Shown here piece by piece: positions 18,563 to 28,648 of a DNA stretch of 64,000 nucleotides. Position 1 is the first letter of the stretch; every line of letters starts with the position of its first letter. The stretch covers positions 1 through 64,000 of the forward strand of contig CBDBJK010000004.1 in the NCBI GenBank assembly GCA_965206395.1. Direction: 5' to 3'. The stretch is from CBDBJK01 sp965206395. GTDB lineage: Bacteria; Chloroflexota; Dehalococcoidia; Lucifugimonadales; CATOSD01. The position numbers and the translations under genes were made by a program. The notes beneath the pieces were generated by a model. That model worked only from the letters and a program-made list of their open reading frames with translations, was not told the DNA's origin and did not search any database.

Positions 18563-19840
18563 TTGGAGCAAAAGAAAGCAGGAAAACTGCCACTGGAACA
18601 CGTTCGCGCCACCGTCCTTACGCAGGCGTGGGCGGGGGCCTACACCACGAGGCTGCTCGCGGACATGGGTGCAGATGTAATTCAGGTAGAGGCTTTAGAC
18701 CGGATCGACCCCTGGAGAGGCGGCTATCCGCCCCGGACCTCCGGCACGTACCCGGACAACAATCCTGGTGAGCGACCATACAATCGCAACGCCGCATATA
18801 ACTCAGTCAATACAGGCAAAAAGGCCATCACGCTAGACTTGAACGACAGTGAAGCCAGGGAGATATTTCTGGAGCTTGTGAGTATTTCGGACATCGTCGC
18901 CGAGAACTTTTCCGCAAGAGTTCTGCCCAATCTGGGCCTGGATTACACTGTTCTGCGAAAGGCCAACCCGAGCGCGATACTGCTGCGTATGCCCACATAC
19001 GGCTGCACAGGCCCGTACTCGATGTATATGGGCAACGGCGGCACGACAGAGCCGATGTCTGGCATAGCCTCTCTTCTGGGCTACAAGGACAGCCCCCCTA
19101 TGACATCTGGCATGATGCACACCGACGCCATCGGCGGACTGATGGGTATGGCTTCTCTTATGATTGCCTTGCACCACCGCAGCCGGACTGGTCGGGGCCA
19201 GCTTATAGACCTCTCGCAGCAAGAGACGTCTATAAGCGCCATCGCTGGTCAGGTGATGGAGTACACCATGAATGGTAGAATCCCGGGACGGCGCGGCAAT
19301 CACAGCGAAAAGATGGCTCCCCATAATAATTACCCTTGCAACGGCGACGACGCATGGGTAGCCATAGCCGTGCGATGTGACGAGGAGTGGTCGCGCCTGT
19401 GCGAGATCATGGGAAAGCCTGAACTGGCGTCAGACTTGCGCTTCTGCGACCTGCAAAGCCGACTGGCTCATGTTGAAGAGTTAGACGAGTTTGTGGCTGA
19501 ATGGACGCGAGATAAGAATTCATACGAAATAGCCCGTGTTTTGCAGTCGAGATCCATACCGAGCGGCCCAGTCCTCAAAGCGCATGAATTGCCAGACAAT
19601 CCACAGCTAAAGGCCCGCGCGTTTTTCGAGACTATCGAACACCCTGACTCTGGAACACACCCCTACGCCGGAGCGTCATGGAAGCTGTCCCGGACGCCGG
19701 GGAGACTTGGTGGGCCAGCGCCTGGCCTGGGACAACACAGCCGAGAAGTGCTTGAGAACCTACTGGCTATGGCCCCCAAGGACGTGCAAGGCCTGGTGAA
19801 CAGGAGCATCACGGGCGACACGCCAAACCTCGACGACTGA
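18563..19840 (+). CDS. Family III CoA-transferase, type B (CaiB/BaiF)
   Basis: A 425-residue CaiB/BaiF protein starting at TTG, one base after the type A stop, with AAGGAG inside the end of the preceding gene. Type B traits are a long basic segment after the first strand (about 48-85), then MEYTMNGRIPGRRGN and APHNNYPCNGDDAW. The catalytic Asp is present (D188 in M-H-T-D-A-I-G-G). The tight coupling to the type A gene suggests production in equal amounts. Substrate not known. Confidence 0.88.
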   Translation: MEQKKAGKLPLEHVRATVLTQAWAGAYTTRLLADMGADVIQVEALDRIDPWRGGYPPRTSGTYPDNNPGERPYNRNAAYNSVNTGKKAITLDLNDSEAREIFLELVSISDIVAENFSARVLPNLGLDYTVLRKANPSAILLRMPTYGCTGPYSMYMGNGGTTEPMSGIASLLGYKDSPPMTSGMMHTDAIGGLMGMASLMIALHHRSRTGRGQLIDLSQQETSISAIAGQVMEYTMNGRIPGRRGNHSEKMAPHNNYPCNGDDAWVAIAVRCDEEWSRLCEIMGKPELASDLRFCDLQSRLAHVEELDEFVAEWTRDKNSYEIARVLQSRSIPSGPVLKAHELPDNPQLKARAFFETIEHPDSGTHPYAGASWKLSRTPGRLGGPAPGLGQHSREVLENLLAMAPKDVQGLVNRSITGDTPNLDD

Positions 19841-19906
19841 ATAATCGTGCGGTTGGAATACGATACGACGATTGAGGATGAGCGGATCATGGTGACGGCA
19901 GAGGGC

Positions 19907-20881
19907 CTATGAACTGAATGTCTTCGTGACCGTTTGACGCGCCTCATCAGGAGATACTCCGTTGGCCTTCATGCACGGGGCCATTTCTGCTAGAACACGC
20001 TCAGGGTCATTCCACAACCGATATTTCTTGTAAGTGTCTTCGTGTTCGATGCCCAACGCCCGCGCAAACACGCTCAGGTAATGTTCGATTTCAAAAGGGT
20101 ACTTGTCCTCATATTCGCAGATGGTGCGTTGACACCCGTGGTACAACGTAGCGAAAGAATCGACTTTGGCATCTTCCGCCTGCCGTAGATGACGTTCGAT
20201 AATCTGCTGCCATGCGTCCATCCCGATGGCTTCCTGGCTGAATGCAGAACACGAACGATCAAGCAGAACGTCGCTATCAACCTCCACGTACTCCAACTGT
20301 GGGACCGCCAACAGAAGGTCACGTGCGGCCTCTGCCTCACGAATGCGTCGCGGTCGGTTGTTGTGATAGTGCAAGCCTACGCGCTGAGGCACTTCCTGAA
20401 CGAAGTTAAGCTTATCGACATTCTCCAGAAGAAGCTCGGTCACGTGTAGGGTCTCGAATGACGTCGGAACCTGAAATATCTCGTCGTAGTAAAAAATACA
20501 GGAAGGGCACCACATCGCGACACGTTCTGGCTTGTAGCGTTCCATAAACCGTATCGCGCTGCGACCCATAGCCTCGGCAAGCTCTTTATCACCATTGCGA
20601 TCATGGGCTATGCCGCAGCAGAACGCAGGGCCGCCGACTGCAATATAATCGAGGCCAAGAAGGTCGAATATATCAGTTACGTTGCGAATCATGTGGGACG
20701 TTCGCAGCACGTTGCAGCCGAGATAAAGCACGATCGGATGAGGGTCAGGCGCGACCTCAGGAACTGCGCTCCATTTCTTATCTTCGGGCATTGTGGTGAG
20801 GTCATGCTGGACAAGCATCTCGCGAAAGTAGGAGGCGTAGTCATACCCTGACCGATTGCGGCTTACTGGTTTGGGTGACAT
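19907..20881 (-). CDS. HdrB-like protein with cysteine-rich CCG domains
   Basis: A 324-residue protein with two cysteine-rich (CCG) repeats as in heterodisulfide reductase subunit B and GlpC-type proteins. The first repeat is complete: L-G-C-N (about 53-56), F-C-C-G (about 87-90) and W-C-P-S-C (about 124-128). The second is degenerate: HYHNNRP replaces the first Cys, S-C-S-A the CC pair, and H-G-C-Q-R-T-I-C ends it. It probably binds one special 4Fe-4S cluster and passes electrons or works on disulfides. AAGGAG precedes the ATG. No HdrA or HdrC gene is adjacent; the next gene downstream in transcription is convergent. Confidence 0.75.
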   Translation of the reverse strand: MSPKPVSRNRSGYDYASYFREMLVQHDLTTMPEDKKWSAVPEVAPDPHPIVLYLGCNVLRTSHMIRNVTDIFDLLGLDYIAVGGPAFCCGIAHDRNGDKELAEAMGRSAIRFMERYKPERVAMWCPSCIFYYDEIFQVPTSFETLHVTELLLENVDKLNFVQEVPQRVGLHYHNNRPRRIREAEAARDLLLAVPQLEYVEVDSDVLLDRSCSAFSQEAIGMDAWQQIIERHLRQAEDAKVDSFATLYHGCQRTICEYEDKYPFEIEHYLSVFARALGIEHEDTYKKYRLWNDPERVLAEMAPCMKANGVSPDEARQTVTKTFSS

Positions 20882-20943
20882 GTATTTTCTCCTTACCTGA
20901 AGTAGCGATATTCAGAGACGCCGACAGAAATGACAGCTATCAG

Positions 20944-23424
20944 TTAATATATCACTTCCTCAGCCGTCAGTTGCTTTATCTCCTCGTTGGATAGACCGAG
21001 AAGGTCGCCAAAGACAAATTCGTTGTGTTGTCCCAATTGGGGGCAAGGGCCTACTATGCGGCTAGGTGTCTCGCTGAGACGAACTGTGGCTCCAGGATGT
21101 TCAAAGATACCAGAGACGGGTCGGTGGTCCACGGTTTTTACGTAATCACGTTCTCTCAGGTTGATATCGTAGTACAGGTCTTCGGAGTTGGCTACGATTC
21201 CCGCGGGAACTCCTGCACGTTGCAGGCTACGCATGACCTGTCGCGCAGTCAACCCTTGAGTCCAGACATTGATGTGGGTATTCAACTCCTCCAGGTTTTC
21301 AAGTCGGCGCTCAAGGGTGGCGAATTTAGGGTCGTGCGCCCATGTGGGGTCGTCCATGGCGCCGCCGAGTGCTTGCCATTGCGCGTCTGTATAGCAGGCG
21401 ATGGCGCACCATGTGTCGTCCCCTAAACAGCGGTAGACATCGTGTGGAGCGGCATCTGGATTCCAGTTACCCGCAGCCTCCGGGATGCGGCCATTAATCG
21501 AGTAGTCAAGAAAAGTTACGCCCATCGTTGCCACAAGCGCCTCCAACTGGGCCAGTTCGATCATCTGGCCCTTTCCTACCCTGTCCCGGTACTCAAGTGC
21601 CGAAAGAATGGCAAAAGCGCCTGTAGCAGCGCCATAGAAATCCGGCAGTGGAACCTTGGGCCGAGTGATTCCAGGAGACTCGGGGTGCGCCCAAATGCCC
21701 ATCACGCCGGTATAGGCCAACAGACTCTGGCCGAAAGCTAGCTCCGAGGAGCGAGGGCCGAAGGTTCCCATTCCAGGCATGTTCAGATAGATGATTTCTG
21801 GATTTAACTCCTGAAGTCGCCTGTACCCCAGTCCCCAACCCTCCAAAACACCAGGGCGGAAATTTTCCACGACGACATCGCATACTCCTATCAATCTCTC
21901 GACAAGGTGAAGCGCCTTCTTCTCTCTGAAGTTGAGGGTGATTGACTTTTTGCCTCTGTTGATCTCCGCGAAATTGAAGGATGCAAAAGGGCCTGCTGCC
22001 TGGCCTCTGTCCGGCAGAACATGTGATTCTACCTTGAAGACCTCCGCGCCAAGCTCTGCGAGATATCGAGTCAAATATGGGCCAGCCCAGACTCTGGAAA
22101 AGTCCAAAACGCGAAGCCCCCGGAGCGGTAGAGGCGTCTCATCGCTGGCGTTCCCTTCGGGCGAAGAGGTGGGAGTCCTGTATTCCGCCTTGGGAGACTC
22201 TCTCAATTTTTCCATTACATCATCCGTATGCTCGCCTAACAGAGGAGGGGGACGATAAAGCTGCGACGGACTCTCACTCATACGGAATGGGCCGCCGGGA
22301 GTCATGTATTTGCCCGCCACAGGATGATCGACAGTCACAAAGAAATCACGGGACTTGAGATGGTCGTCCTGAACCAGGTCGCCGATCGTCATGAGGGGAG
22401 TAACTGGGATGTGTCGCTTCTGCGCTTCAGATGCGAATTCCAACTTGGTGAAGCCAAGGGTGAATTCCGAGATTATGTCATTCAGGATATCCCCGTTCTG
22501 GCGGCGGAACGCCTGGTCCTTCCAGACATCATCCTCAAAGACAGGACTGTTTATCCATTTGAAGAGAGCTTCTACATGCCGTGGGAAGCTGGGTTGCATG
22601 TATATGAACCCATCTTTTGTGGGATATGTGTTGGTAGGAGCCAAAGTGGGATTTGCTCCCGGACGCCGGTTGATCTGAATGTCTGACGCATAGCGACCAA
22701 AGTAGGCAAGGATATTAGCCATGATCTCTTGGATGGAGACTTCCACATGTTGACCCTGACCGGAGATGTTTCGGTGGCGCAACGCGGCTAAAGCGGCGAA
22801 GGCAACGTGTTGCGCCGTCAACTGGTGGGCTGGTGCAAAAGGCGCCATGGCCGGCCGAGCGTCGGGGTCGCCGTAGCCGTACATCAAGCCACCCACAGCC
22901 TGAACTATTAGCTCGCCGCCTAAATAATCGCTGTAAGGCCCCTTGAGACCAAAAGGCGTAACGGAGACGTAAATGAGGCCAGGATTGATTCGCCTCGCTT
23001 CCTCATATCCCACGCCAAGAGCCTTCAGGTCGCCACTGCTGCCATCCTCTACGATAATATCAGCCGACGCCGCGAGGGTGAGGAAGCGCTCCCTATCCCG
23101 CATTTCATTCAGATTCAGTACCACGCTCTTTTTGTTAATGTTCAGGGTGAGGAAATTGATGCCGCGTTCGGGGTCGGCTATGTCTCCAGCGAAAGGTTGG
23201 AGTAGTCGAGTTGGCTCACCGCCCGGAGGCTCAACCTTGATTACATCCGCCCCCAGGTCAGCCATGAGGCGACCGCAGTATTGGGTACCGGAACCGGTAA
23301 GGTCAAGAACCCTCAAGTGAGCCAGCGCTCCACCCATGTCGCCACCGCATTCTGGGCAGAAGCGAACTACCACATGGACATCGCTCTGACATCCTGGACA
23401 TCGCTTTGTTTCAACGCTTTCCAT
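20944..23424 (-). CDS. Fused type A-type B CaiB CoA-transferase with N-terminal zinc ribbon
   Basis: An 826-residue protein in three parts. Residues 9-26 are a zinc ribbon (C-P-G-C, then C-P-E-C). Residues about 33-405 form a type A CaiB domain (GADVIKVE, FLTLNINKKSVVLN, TYPTKDGF) with Gln (Q201) where the catalytic Asp is expected. Residues about 432-826 form a type B CaiB domain (GAEVFKVE, LDYSINGRIPEAAGN, APHDVYRCLGDDTW) with D595 in P-L-P-D-F-Y-G-A. A short Ser/Pro/Glu-rich linker joins them. The fusion shows that A and B belong in one enzyme. It lies 62 bp upstream of the HdrB-like gene on the same strand. Confidence 0.9.
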   Translation of the reverse strand: MESVETKRCPGCQSDVHVVVRFCPECGGDMGGALAHLRVLDLTGSGTQYCGRLMADLGADVIKVEPPGGEPTRLLQPFAGDIADPERGINFLTLNINKKSVVLNLNEMRDRERFLTLAASADIIVEDGSSGDLKALGVGYEEARRINPGLIYVSVTPFGLKGPYSDYLGGELIVQAVGGLMYGYGDPDARPAMAPFAPAHQLTAQHVAFAALAALRHRNISGQGQHVEVSIQEIMANILAYFGRYASDIQINRRPGANPTLAPTNTYPTKDGFIYMQPSFPRHVEALFKWINSPVFEDDVWKDQAFRRQNGDILNDIISEFTLGFTKLEFASEAQKRHIPVTPLMTIGDLVQDDHLKSRDFFVTVDHPVAGKYMTPGGPFRMSESPSQLYRPPPLLGEHTDDVMEKLRESPKAEYRTPTSSPEGNASDETPLPLRGLRVLDFSRVWAGPYLTRYLAELGAEVFKVESHVLPDRGQAAGPFASFNFAEINRGKKSITLNFREKKALHLVERLIGVCDVVVENFRPGVLEGWGLGYRRLQELNPEIIYLNMPGMGTFGPRSSELAFGQSLLAYTGVMGIWAHPESPGITRPKVPLPDFYGAATGAFAILSALEYRDRVGKGQMIELAQLEALVATMGVTFLDYSINGRIPEAAGNWNPDAAPHDVYRCLGDDTWCAIACYTDAQWQALGGAMDDPTWAHDPKFATLERRLENLEELNTHINVWTQGLTARQVMRSLQRAGVPAGIVANSEDLYYDINLRERDYVKTVDHRPVSGIFEHPGATVRLSETPSRIVGPCPQLGQHNEFVFGDLLGLSNEEIKQLTAEEVIY

Positions 23425-23530
23425 ATCATGTCGTCCGGGCCGAATTCGCTATATAGCTTTGATAAGCCCGACGATACCATCACTGGCTCACACCGTCAAC
23501 TTCAGCGCGACAAATGCATCGTGGTGGTTC

Positions 23531-25139
23531 CTATCTGGATATCCGATCCACAACTGAACCCTTGCCCTTTGTCTTCTTCCATTCGTCGGCGAAACGGCGA
23601 GTGATTTGCAGATATTGATTGCCGTAAAGCTCGCTTGGCTCAATGTAAGTGTGCTCTCCCCACTCGTTCCAAGAGGTGATGAATATCCAGTCAGGGTTGC
23701 TGCTAACAGCCGCTTGGAATGTTAGCTCATAAAACGCGCCGTCCTCACGCTCTTTGAATTTCCCCTGGCGACCTGGAATAAGGCGCTCATCATATCCCGG
23801 CTGGACAGTAGATACAGCTATCTTTGGCATGGACGATTCCGAAAGCAAGGTGTAATACCGAGCGGTCTTCGTAGCCTCAGCAAAGGTACCGGCGATGTCC
23901 GAGAGCGTGAATACGCCATACCTGTGGAACCCGTCGAACACGTCCAGGGATGCCGAATCGAACCCTTTAGCCAGATAAACCGCGTCGAGACCATTTTCCC
24001 TAAGCCTGGCGAATATGTCATCCCAAAGAGGAAGCGCCACCGAGTTGGATGCCCAGACAACGATGAGTGGGCGTCCATCCACTTTCATGAAGGCAGGCTC
24101 GTCGCGATAGGTGGAAATGGCGTAGGCAAGCCAATCGTAAATCTCGTCAGCATCTCTGGCTTGACCATCTTTGAGTGTTTCAAAATAGATGGCGACGGAG
24201 AAATCTTTCCCCTTAGCCTTATCAAGAAGGATTTTCAGGTTGTCGTCTGTGTAATGACCAGGCCCCCACCACGATGAGATAAAGCCATCGATGCCTGCAC
24301 TCTGCGCTTGCTCAATGTGGTTCAAGACTGCCTCTGAGTCGGCAGAATCGTAGAGTGTCGCGGGGCGGTCCTTCAGCCTCGCGCTGCTCCAACCATCAAT
24401 GCGATACCAGGAATAGTAAAATGCCCAGAGCATCTTGTTTACAGGTGCCTTGACAGACTGCTTCTCCGGTTTTGTGGTCTTCTTGAACTCGTCAAGATCA
24501 AGTGAGAACGACAAGGGGTTCGTGCCTGTTTGACCTGACACCGTTCCTTGATGATCGATCTCAAGGAGCAGGTCTCTCTGGTCGTCAACGACAAGGAATA
24601 TACGCACAGTGCTTCCATTCGAAGCGCCCTTTTTCAAGAGTAATCTGATGCTTTGATTTCGTGTGTCGCTCGATATGGCATAATCCACGATCACCCCAAC
24701 ACTGTGTTCCTCTTTGGATAAGGCAATCGACTGGTTGAGTGAGAGCTTATCCAAACGAGTGTTGAGTCTTGTGGGTTCCCCTATGACTTCCATTTGCTTC
24801 ATCGTGAGGATGTTTTCCGTGTTCTCGATCTCAAGAGTAGACCAATCAGATGTCGTTACATACTCCAATCGAATTCTGTAAAACGAGGTCTTGGTCGCCT
24901 TGATGGGGGGTAGATCAAGGGCGGATTCTGCAGGTACGGAAGCATATTCTCTTGGGCCATTTATGGCTGGCCCCAGTTGGATTTTGTCTGTAAGGACTGC
25001 ATTTTGAGGCGCGGGTGGATAAGCCGGAGGTATCGGCGCAATATCGGTGAGGCCCAGGGCCACAGCGAAAATAAAAGCCCAAGCTGCTTGGAGTATCGTC
25101 TCTTTTGACTCTCAGTAGTATTGAGACGCTCGCCGGCAT
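23531..25139 (-). CDS. GH99-like glycosidase domain protein, start region frameshifted
   Basis: From GTG 25063 a 510-residue frame is open. The N-terminal 200 residues look like beta-rich accessory domains; the C-terminal part resembles GH99/endo-alpha-mannosidase barrels: M-L-W-A-F-Y-Y-S-W-Y, ISSWWGPGHYTDDN and SWNEWGEHTYIEPS. The E-W-G-E pair matches the E-W-H-E catalytic pair of GH99. The codons before the GTG encode AAWAFIFAVALGL, part of a likely signal peptide, but no start is found in that frame. An ATG at 25139 gives a good signal peptide if one A is removed from the AAAA run at 25103-25106. So a 1-base insertion or sequence error is likely. Confidence 0.7.
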
Positions 25140-25476
25140 TTCCCTATTCGCAAACGTCTCCTGTCCCATATGCACTGGCACTCTCCAACTTGAAACTCGC
25201 TCTTCTTGAAGTAATACATAACTGGTGCGTGAACCATGCCAGTGAATCGACGTTCTTTTCTGGAATGTGTGTCTGCACGGGGTGGACGTGGGGTGAACAT
25301 CGGGTGGAGACTGGAAGTCAGATGAAAAGAAAGCGCGAATTCGGCGGCATCAGCGGCAGTCCTCTAGTGGCTAGCTCGTCGAAGCCATATCGATGTGGTA
25401 AGGTATCGCCGAGCAGATCGCTAACGTTGTTCGGCGATTCATGTATCTCATCGACTCTGGAAGCTAGAAGGGGGCC
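25140..25476. other. Divergent intergenic region
   Basis: 337 bp between two divergent genes. No RNA gene, clear repeat or strong promoter was recognised; promoters for both sides are expected here. Confidence 0.4.
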
Positions 25477-26604
25477 ATGTCAAATTCGACGGACGTTGCC
25501 ATTGTAGGCGGCGGTATAATCGGATGTTCGATTGCCTATTACCTGGCGAAGCGCGGCATCAAAAGCACTGTTTTCGAGCGCGAGGGCTTCGCATGTGGAG
25601 CGTCGGGAGCCACGGCTGGTATGTTCTCTCCGTTGTGGCATGTCGACCACACCAACGAAGCGCTCTTCGAAATGGGAATGCGCAGCCTCGATATAATCCC
25701 TCACCTTGCCGCAGAGCTTGCCGACGTTGGAGTCGACCCGTTGTTCCGGCAGTGCGGGCTTCTGAAAGTAGCCATGAGTTCCGGGGAGGCCGACACGCTC
25801 AGGCATGATCTGATCTGGCAGGCCGAGCTTGGCATCGGCGTGCGCTGGATGGACGCTGTCGAGGTCATCGAACGGGTTCCGGGAATCAATCCCGGCGTTC
25901 AAGGTGGTGTGTTCTCTCCGACCGAGGGCCACGTGACGGGCCAGCGAATGGTCGAGTCAATCGTGCATGCCGCAACACGACTCGGAGTAACGTTTCTGGA
26001 GGGCGTAGAGGTCAATGGCCTGATGACAGAGAACGGTCAGCGTGTTACAGGTGTTCGCACCGTGAGCGGAAATCATCCGGCAGGGCATACGGTGATAGCC
26101 GCAGGGCCGTGGACAGGCCTGACTGACGGCCTGGTATCCCCGCATATACCCGTTCGGGCCGTCAAGGGTCAGCGGATATTGCTTCGCAAGCGGGGCTTGT
26201 TGCCGGACTTCATCGTCCACAGCTTTAACGGAACATCAATACCTCAGTCTGACGGCAGTTTGCTCGTAGCCGCAACACGTCATGAGGGAGAATTCGATAG
26301 AAATATCACCGTCGACGGCATAAACGCGATACTGTCTGATGCCACGTACATCCTCCCGGCGCTCAGTGACGCCGTCTTCATTGGAGCGCGCGCGGGGGTG
26401 CGCCCTGGCTCTCCTGACGACGTTCCGATCATCGGCCCGGTTCCGGGTTGGGACGGAGTTAGCGTCGCGACAGGGCACGACAGTTGCGGCGTGATGCTCA
26501 GCCCCGGCACCGCCGAGCTTATGTCCAATTACATCGACACAGGCGACTCATCACCGCTTGAACCGTTCAGCCCTGCGAGATTCTCAAACCCATCAACCAC
26601 GTAA
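25477..26604 (+). CDS. FAD-dependent amine oxidase of the glycine oxidase (DAO/ThiO) type
   Basis: A 375-residue flavoprotein. The Rossmann motif is V-G-G-G-I-I-G (10-16) with an acidic residue at the end of strand 2 (VFERE), followed by G-A-S-G-A-T-A-G-M, typical of the D-amino acid oxidase family. The C-terminal A-G-V-R-P-G-S-P-D-D-V-P-I-I-G segment and ATGHDSCGVMLSPGTA close the FAD site. It likely oxidises an amino acid or secondary amine with O2 (glycine oxidase or sarcosine-oxidase-like). AAGGGGG precedes the ATG. It is a single gene; no thiamine genes are near, so a role in thiazole synthesis is not supported. Confidence 0.85.
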   Translation: MSNSTDVAIVGGGIIGCSIAYYLAKRGIKSTVFEREGFACGASGATAGMFSPLWHVDHTNEALFEMGMRSLDIIPHLAAELADVGVDPLFRQCGLLKVAMSSGEADTLRHDLIWQAELGIGVRWMDAVEVIERVPGINPGVQGGVFSPTEGHVTGQRMVESIVHAATRLGVTFLEGVEVNGLMTENGQRVTGVRTVSGNHPAGHTVIAAGPWTGLTDGLVSPHIPVRAVKGQRILLRKRGLLPDFIVHSFNGTSIPQSDGSLLVAATRHEGEFDRNITVDGINAILSDATYILPALSDAVFIGARAGVRPGSPDDVPIIGPVPGWDGVSVATGHDSCGVMLSPGTAELMSNYIDTGDSSPLEPFSPARFSNPSTT

Positions 26605-27255
26605 CACGCAGTCCCAGGTCATTTCGAGAGTGATTCCGGGACAACCCCCTCCTTGAACGTTTGGTGTGAATTAAGAATCCTTGAGGATTGGGATCTGTTC
26701 GATGCCCATTCGAATATCGCGGCCTTAATCATGATGAGGAAAGGTCTTAAATTTCGGTGACAAGGCCTCCTAAATGTCCAACTTCTCCAATCCCCCGCAG
26801 GACTGCGTAACGTGGCGCTCCGCCCTGGATGCGACCATGTGGCCAGAACTCTAGCTCAGTTATCGAGGCGTTCGCAACGTCGAACTCGTGCTGCCATGGG
26901 CACTCCGGCGCGAGACTCAACGACCATCGAAGAATTGCATCGATCGTGCCAGCATGAGAGAAGACCGCGATACGTGCTCCAAGATGTCGCTCCACGATCT
27001 CGTCACAGAAGGCAGCTACGCGTGCAGAGAACTCCTGGAGAGTTTCACCGTCGGCTGCTCTGTGCTCAGGCCGCCAAATTAGTAGATCGGGGCGTTCCGG
27101 TATCGACGCGATCGAGTTCGTGCCCAATTCGAATTCGACGAGTCTCGTGTCGACGACGGGCTCCAGGCAGAATCGCTGGCACACGAGTGTTGCTGTTTCC
27201 ACAGCTCGGGGTAAGGAGCTCGAGTACACCTCTACGATTGGATCGCCTGCTACTA

Positions 27256-28504
27256 GTGGTCCAACATCATTGAAATGAATACCATGATAGTCATTGTTCC
27301 TCTTGGGGGTTCAATCGTAACGTTGAACCGAGGAGGAACCATGATGTCTACCAAGAAGTACCGTATCAGACTGACTACCGACGAACAACAGGAACTCAAC
27401 GCCTTGGTCTCACGCGGTCGGGCTGCGGCGTACAAACAGACCCATGCGCGCATTCTGCTGATGAGCGATGAGTCACGCTCGGACGGGGGAATGAAGGACG
27501 CGGACATCACCAGCGCGCTCGGTGTGGGACAGTCAACGGTCGAGCGAATACGCAAGCGCTGTGTGGAGGAGGGGGTCGAGTCTGCGCTGAATCGCAAAAA
27601 GCAACTGCGTCGGCGTCAAAAGAGACTGGACGGCGAAGGTGAAGCACGGTTGATAGCGATGGCCTGCGGGGAACCGCCGGAGGGGCGTGCCAGTTGGACC
27701 CTGAAGCTGTTGGCTGACCAGTTGGTCGAGTGTGAGATAGTCGGGACCATTAGCACCGAGACGGTTCGCCAGGCGCTTAAAAAAAAACGAACTGAAGCCG
27801 TGGCTGAAGCAGAGTTGGTGCATCCCGCCCGGTCAGAGCGCGGAGTTTGTGTGCGCGATGGAAGACGTGATGGAAGACGTACTGGAGGTCTACCAACGGC
27901 CGTACGATGGGAATGAGGTTCTGGTGTGCATGGATGAGACGAGCAAACAGCAAGTCAAGGAGACGCGAGTGCCGCGTCCCGCAGCGCCCGGCTTATCGGC
28001 GGCATACGACTACGAATACGAGCGCAATGGAGTGAGCAGCCTGTTCATGCTGTTTGCACCGTTGGACGGATGGCGCCGAGTCGAGGTCAGAGAGCGTCGC
28101 ACGAAGGTGGACTGGGCGCATGTGATAAAGAAACTGGTCGACGAGGACTACCCTGACAGAGACCGGATCGTGCTGGTAATGGACAATCTCAACACTCACA
28201 AGCTGTCCTCGCTATACGAGGCATTCGAGCCTGCTGAGGCGAGGCGTATAGCTGAGCGACTGGAGATACACTACACTCCCAAACACGGGAGTTGGTTGAA
28301 TATGGCGGAGATAGAGATCGGTGTGCTGGCTCGACAGTGCCTGGACCGACGGATTGCCAATCAAGACATCCTGCGCGGCGAGGTCAATGCTTGGCAGAAT
28401 CAACGCAACCGGGATGTGATACGAGTGGATTGGCGCTTCACTACCGAGGATGCGCGCATCAAGCTAAAGTCACTCTACCCATCAATACAAAAACGTTGAA
28501 CCAC
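27256..28504 (+). mobile_element. IS630-like element, copy 3
   Basis: 1249 bp, TA on both sides (27254-27255 and 28505-28506), inside the histidine phosphatase gene. The 3-bp length difference from copy 2 is fully explained by one A and a TG. Confidence 0.95.
27341..28499 (+). CDS. IS630-family transposase (two frames, A9 run)
   Basis: ATG 27341 follows GAGGAGG. The HTH frame runs past nine A residues (27779-27787) into a false tail and stops at 27916; the DDE frame (K-N-E-L-K-P-W-L-K-Q-S-W-C-I-P-P onward) ends at 28499. With eight A the protein would be one frame of 385 residues. Production therefore needs loss of one A in the transcript or a +1 ribosome shift. Catalytic segments are as in copy 1. 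Confidence 0.82.
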
Positions 28505-28648
28505 TAGGTAGTTTGCGAGTACTTCCGCCTGCTGACGACCGAGATCGCTAAGAGAAGCCTCTCTGCCATAAAGACCGTCGCTTCCCCGCGCCTGAGCATG
28601 GCGAATCAAAACAAGAGTTGTTGCCAAGTATTCTTCGGATGGCTCCAA

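Larger units (their letters stand above)
26747..28648 (-). pseudogene. Histidine phosphatase (phosphoglycerate mutase-like) split by IS630 copy 3
   Basis: The N-terminal part lies at 28507-28648 (TTG start behind GGGGAGG) and carries V-L-I-R-H-A-Q, the RHG motif with Ala for Gly. The rest lies at 26747-27253, with SSSLPRAVETA and FSHAGTID (second catalytic His). Removing the IS and one TA joins them in frame (N-Y-L-V-A-G-D-P-I-V-E-V-Y-S-S-S) to 216 residues. The two catalytic histidines are now on separate sides, so the gene is dead. The original was probably a small-molecule phosphatase of the cobalamin/fructose-2,6-bisphosphatase-like branch. Confidence 0.9.
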
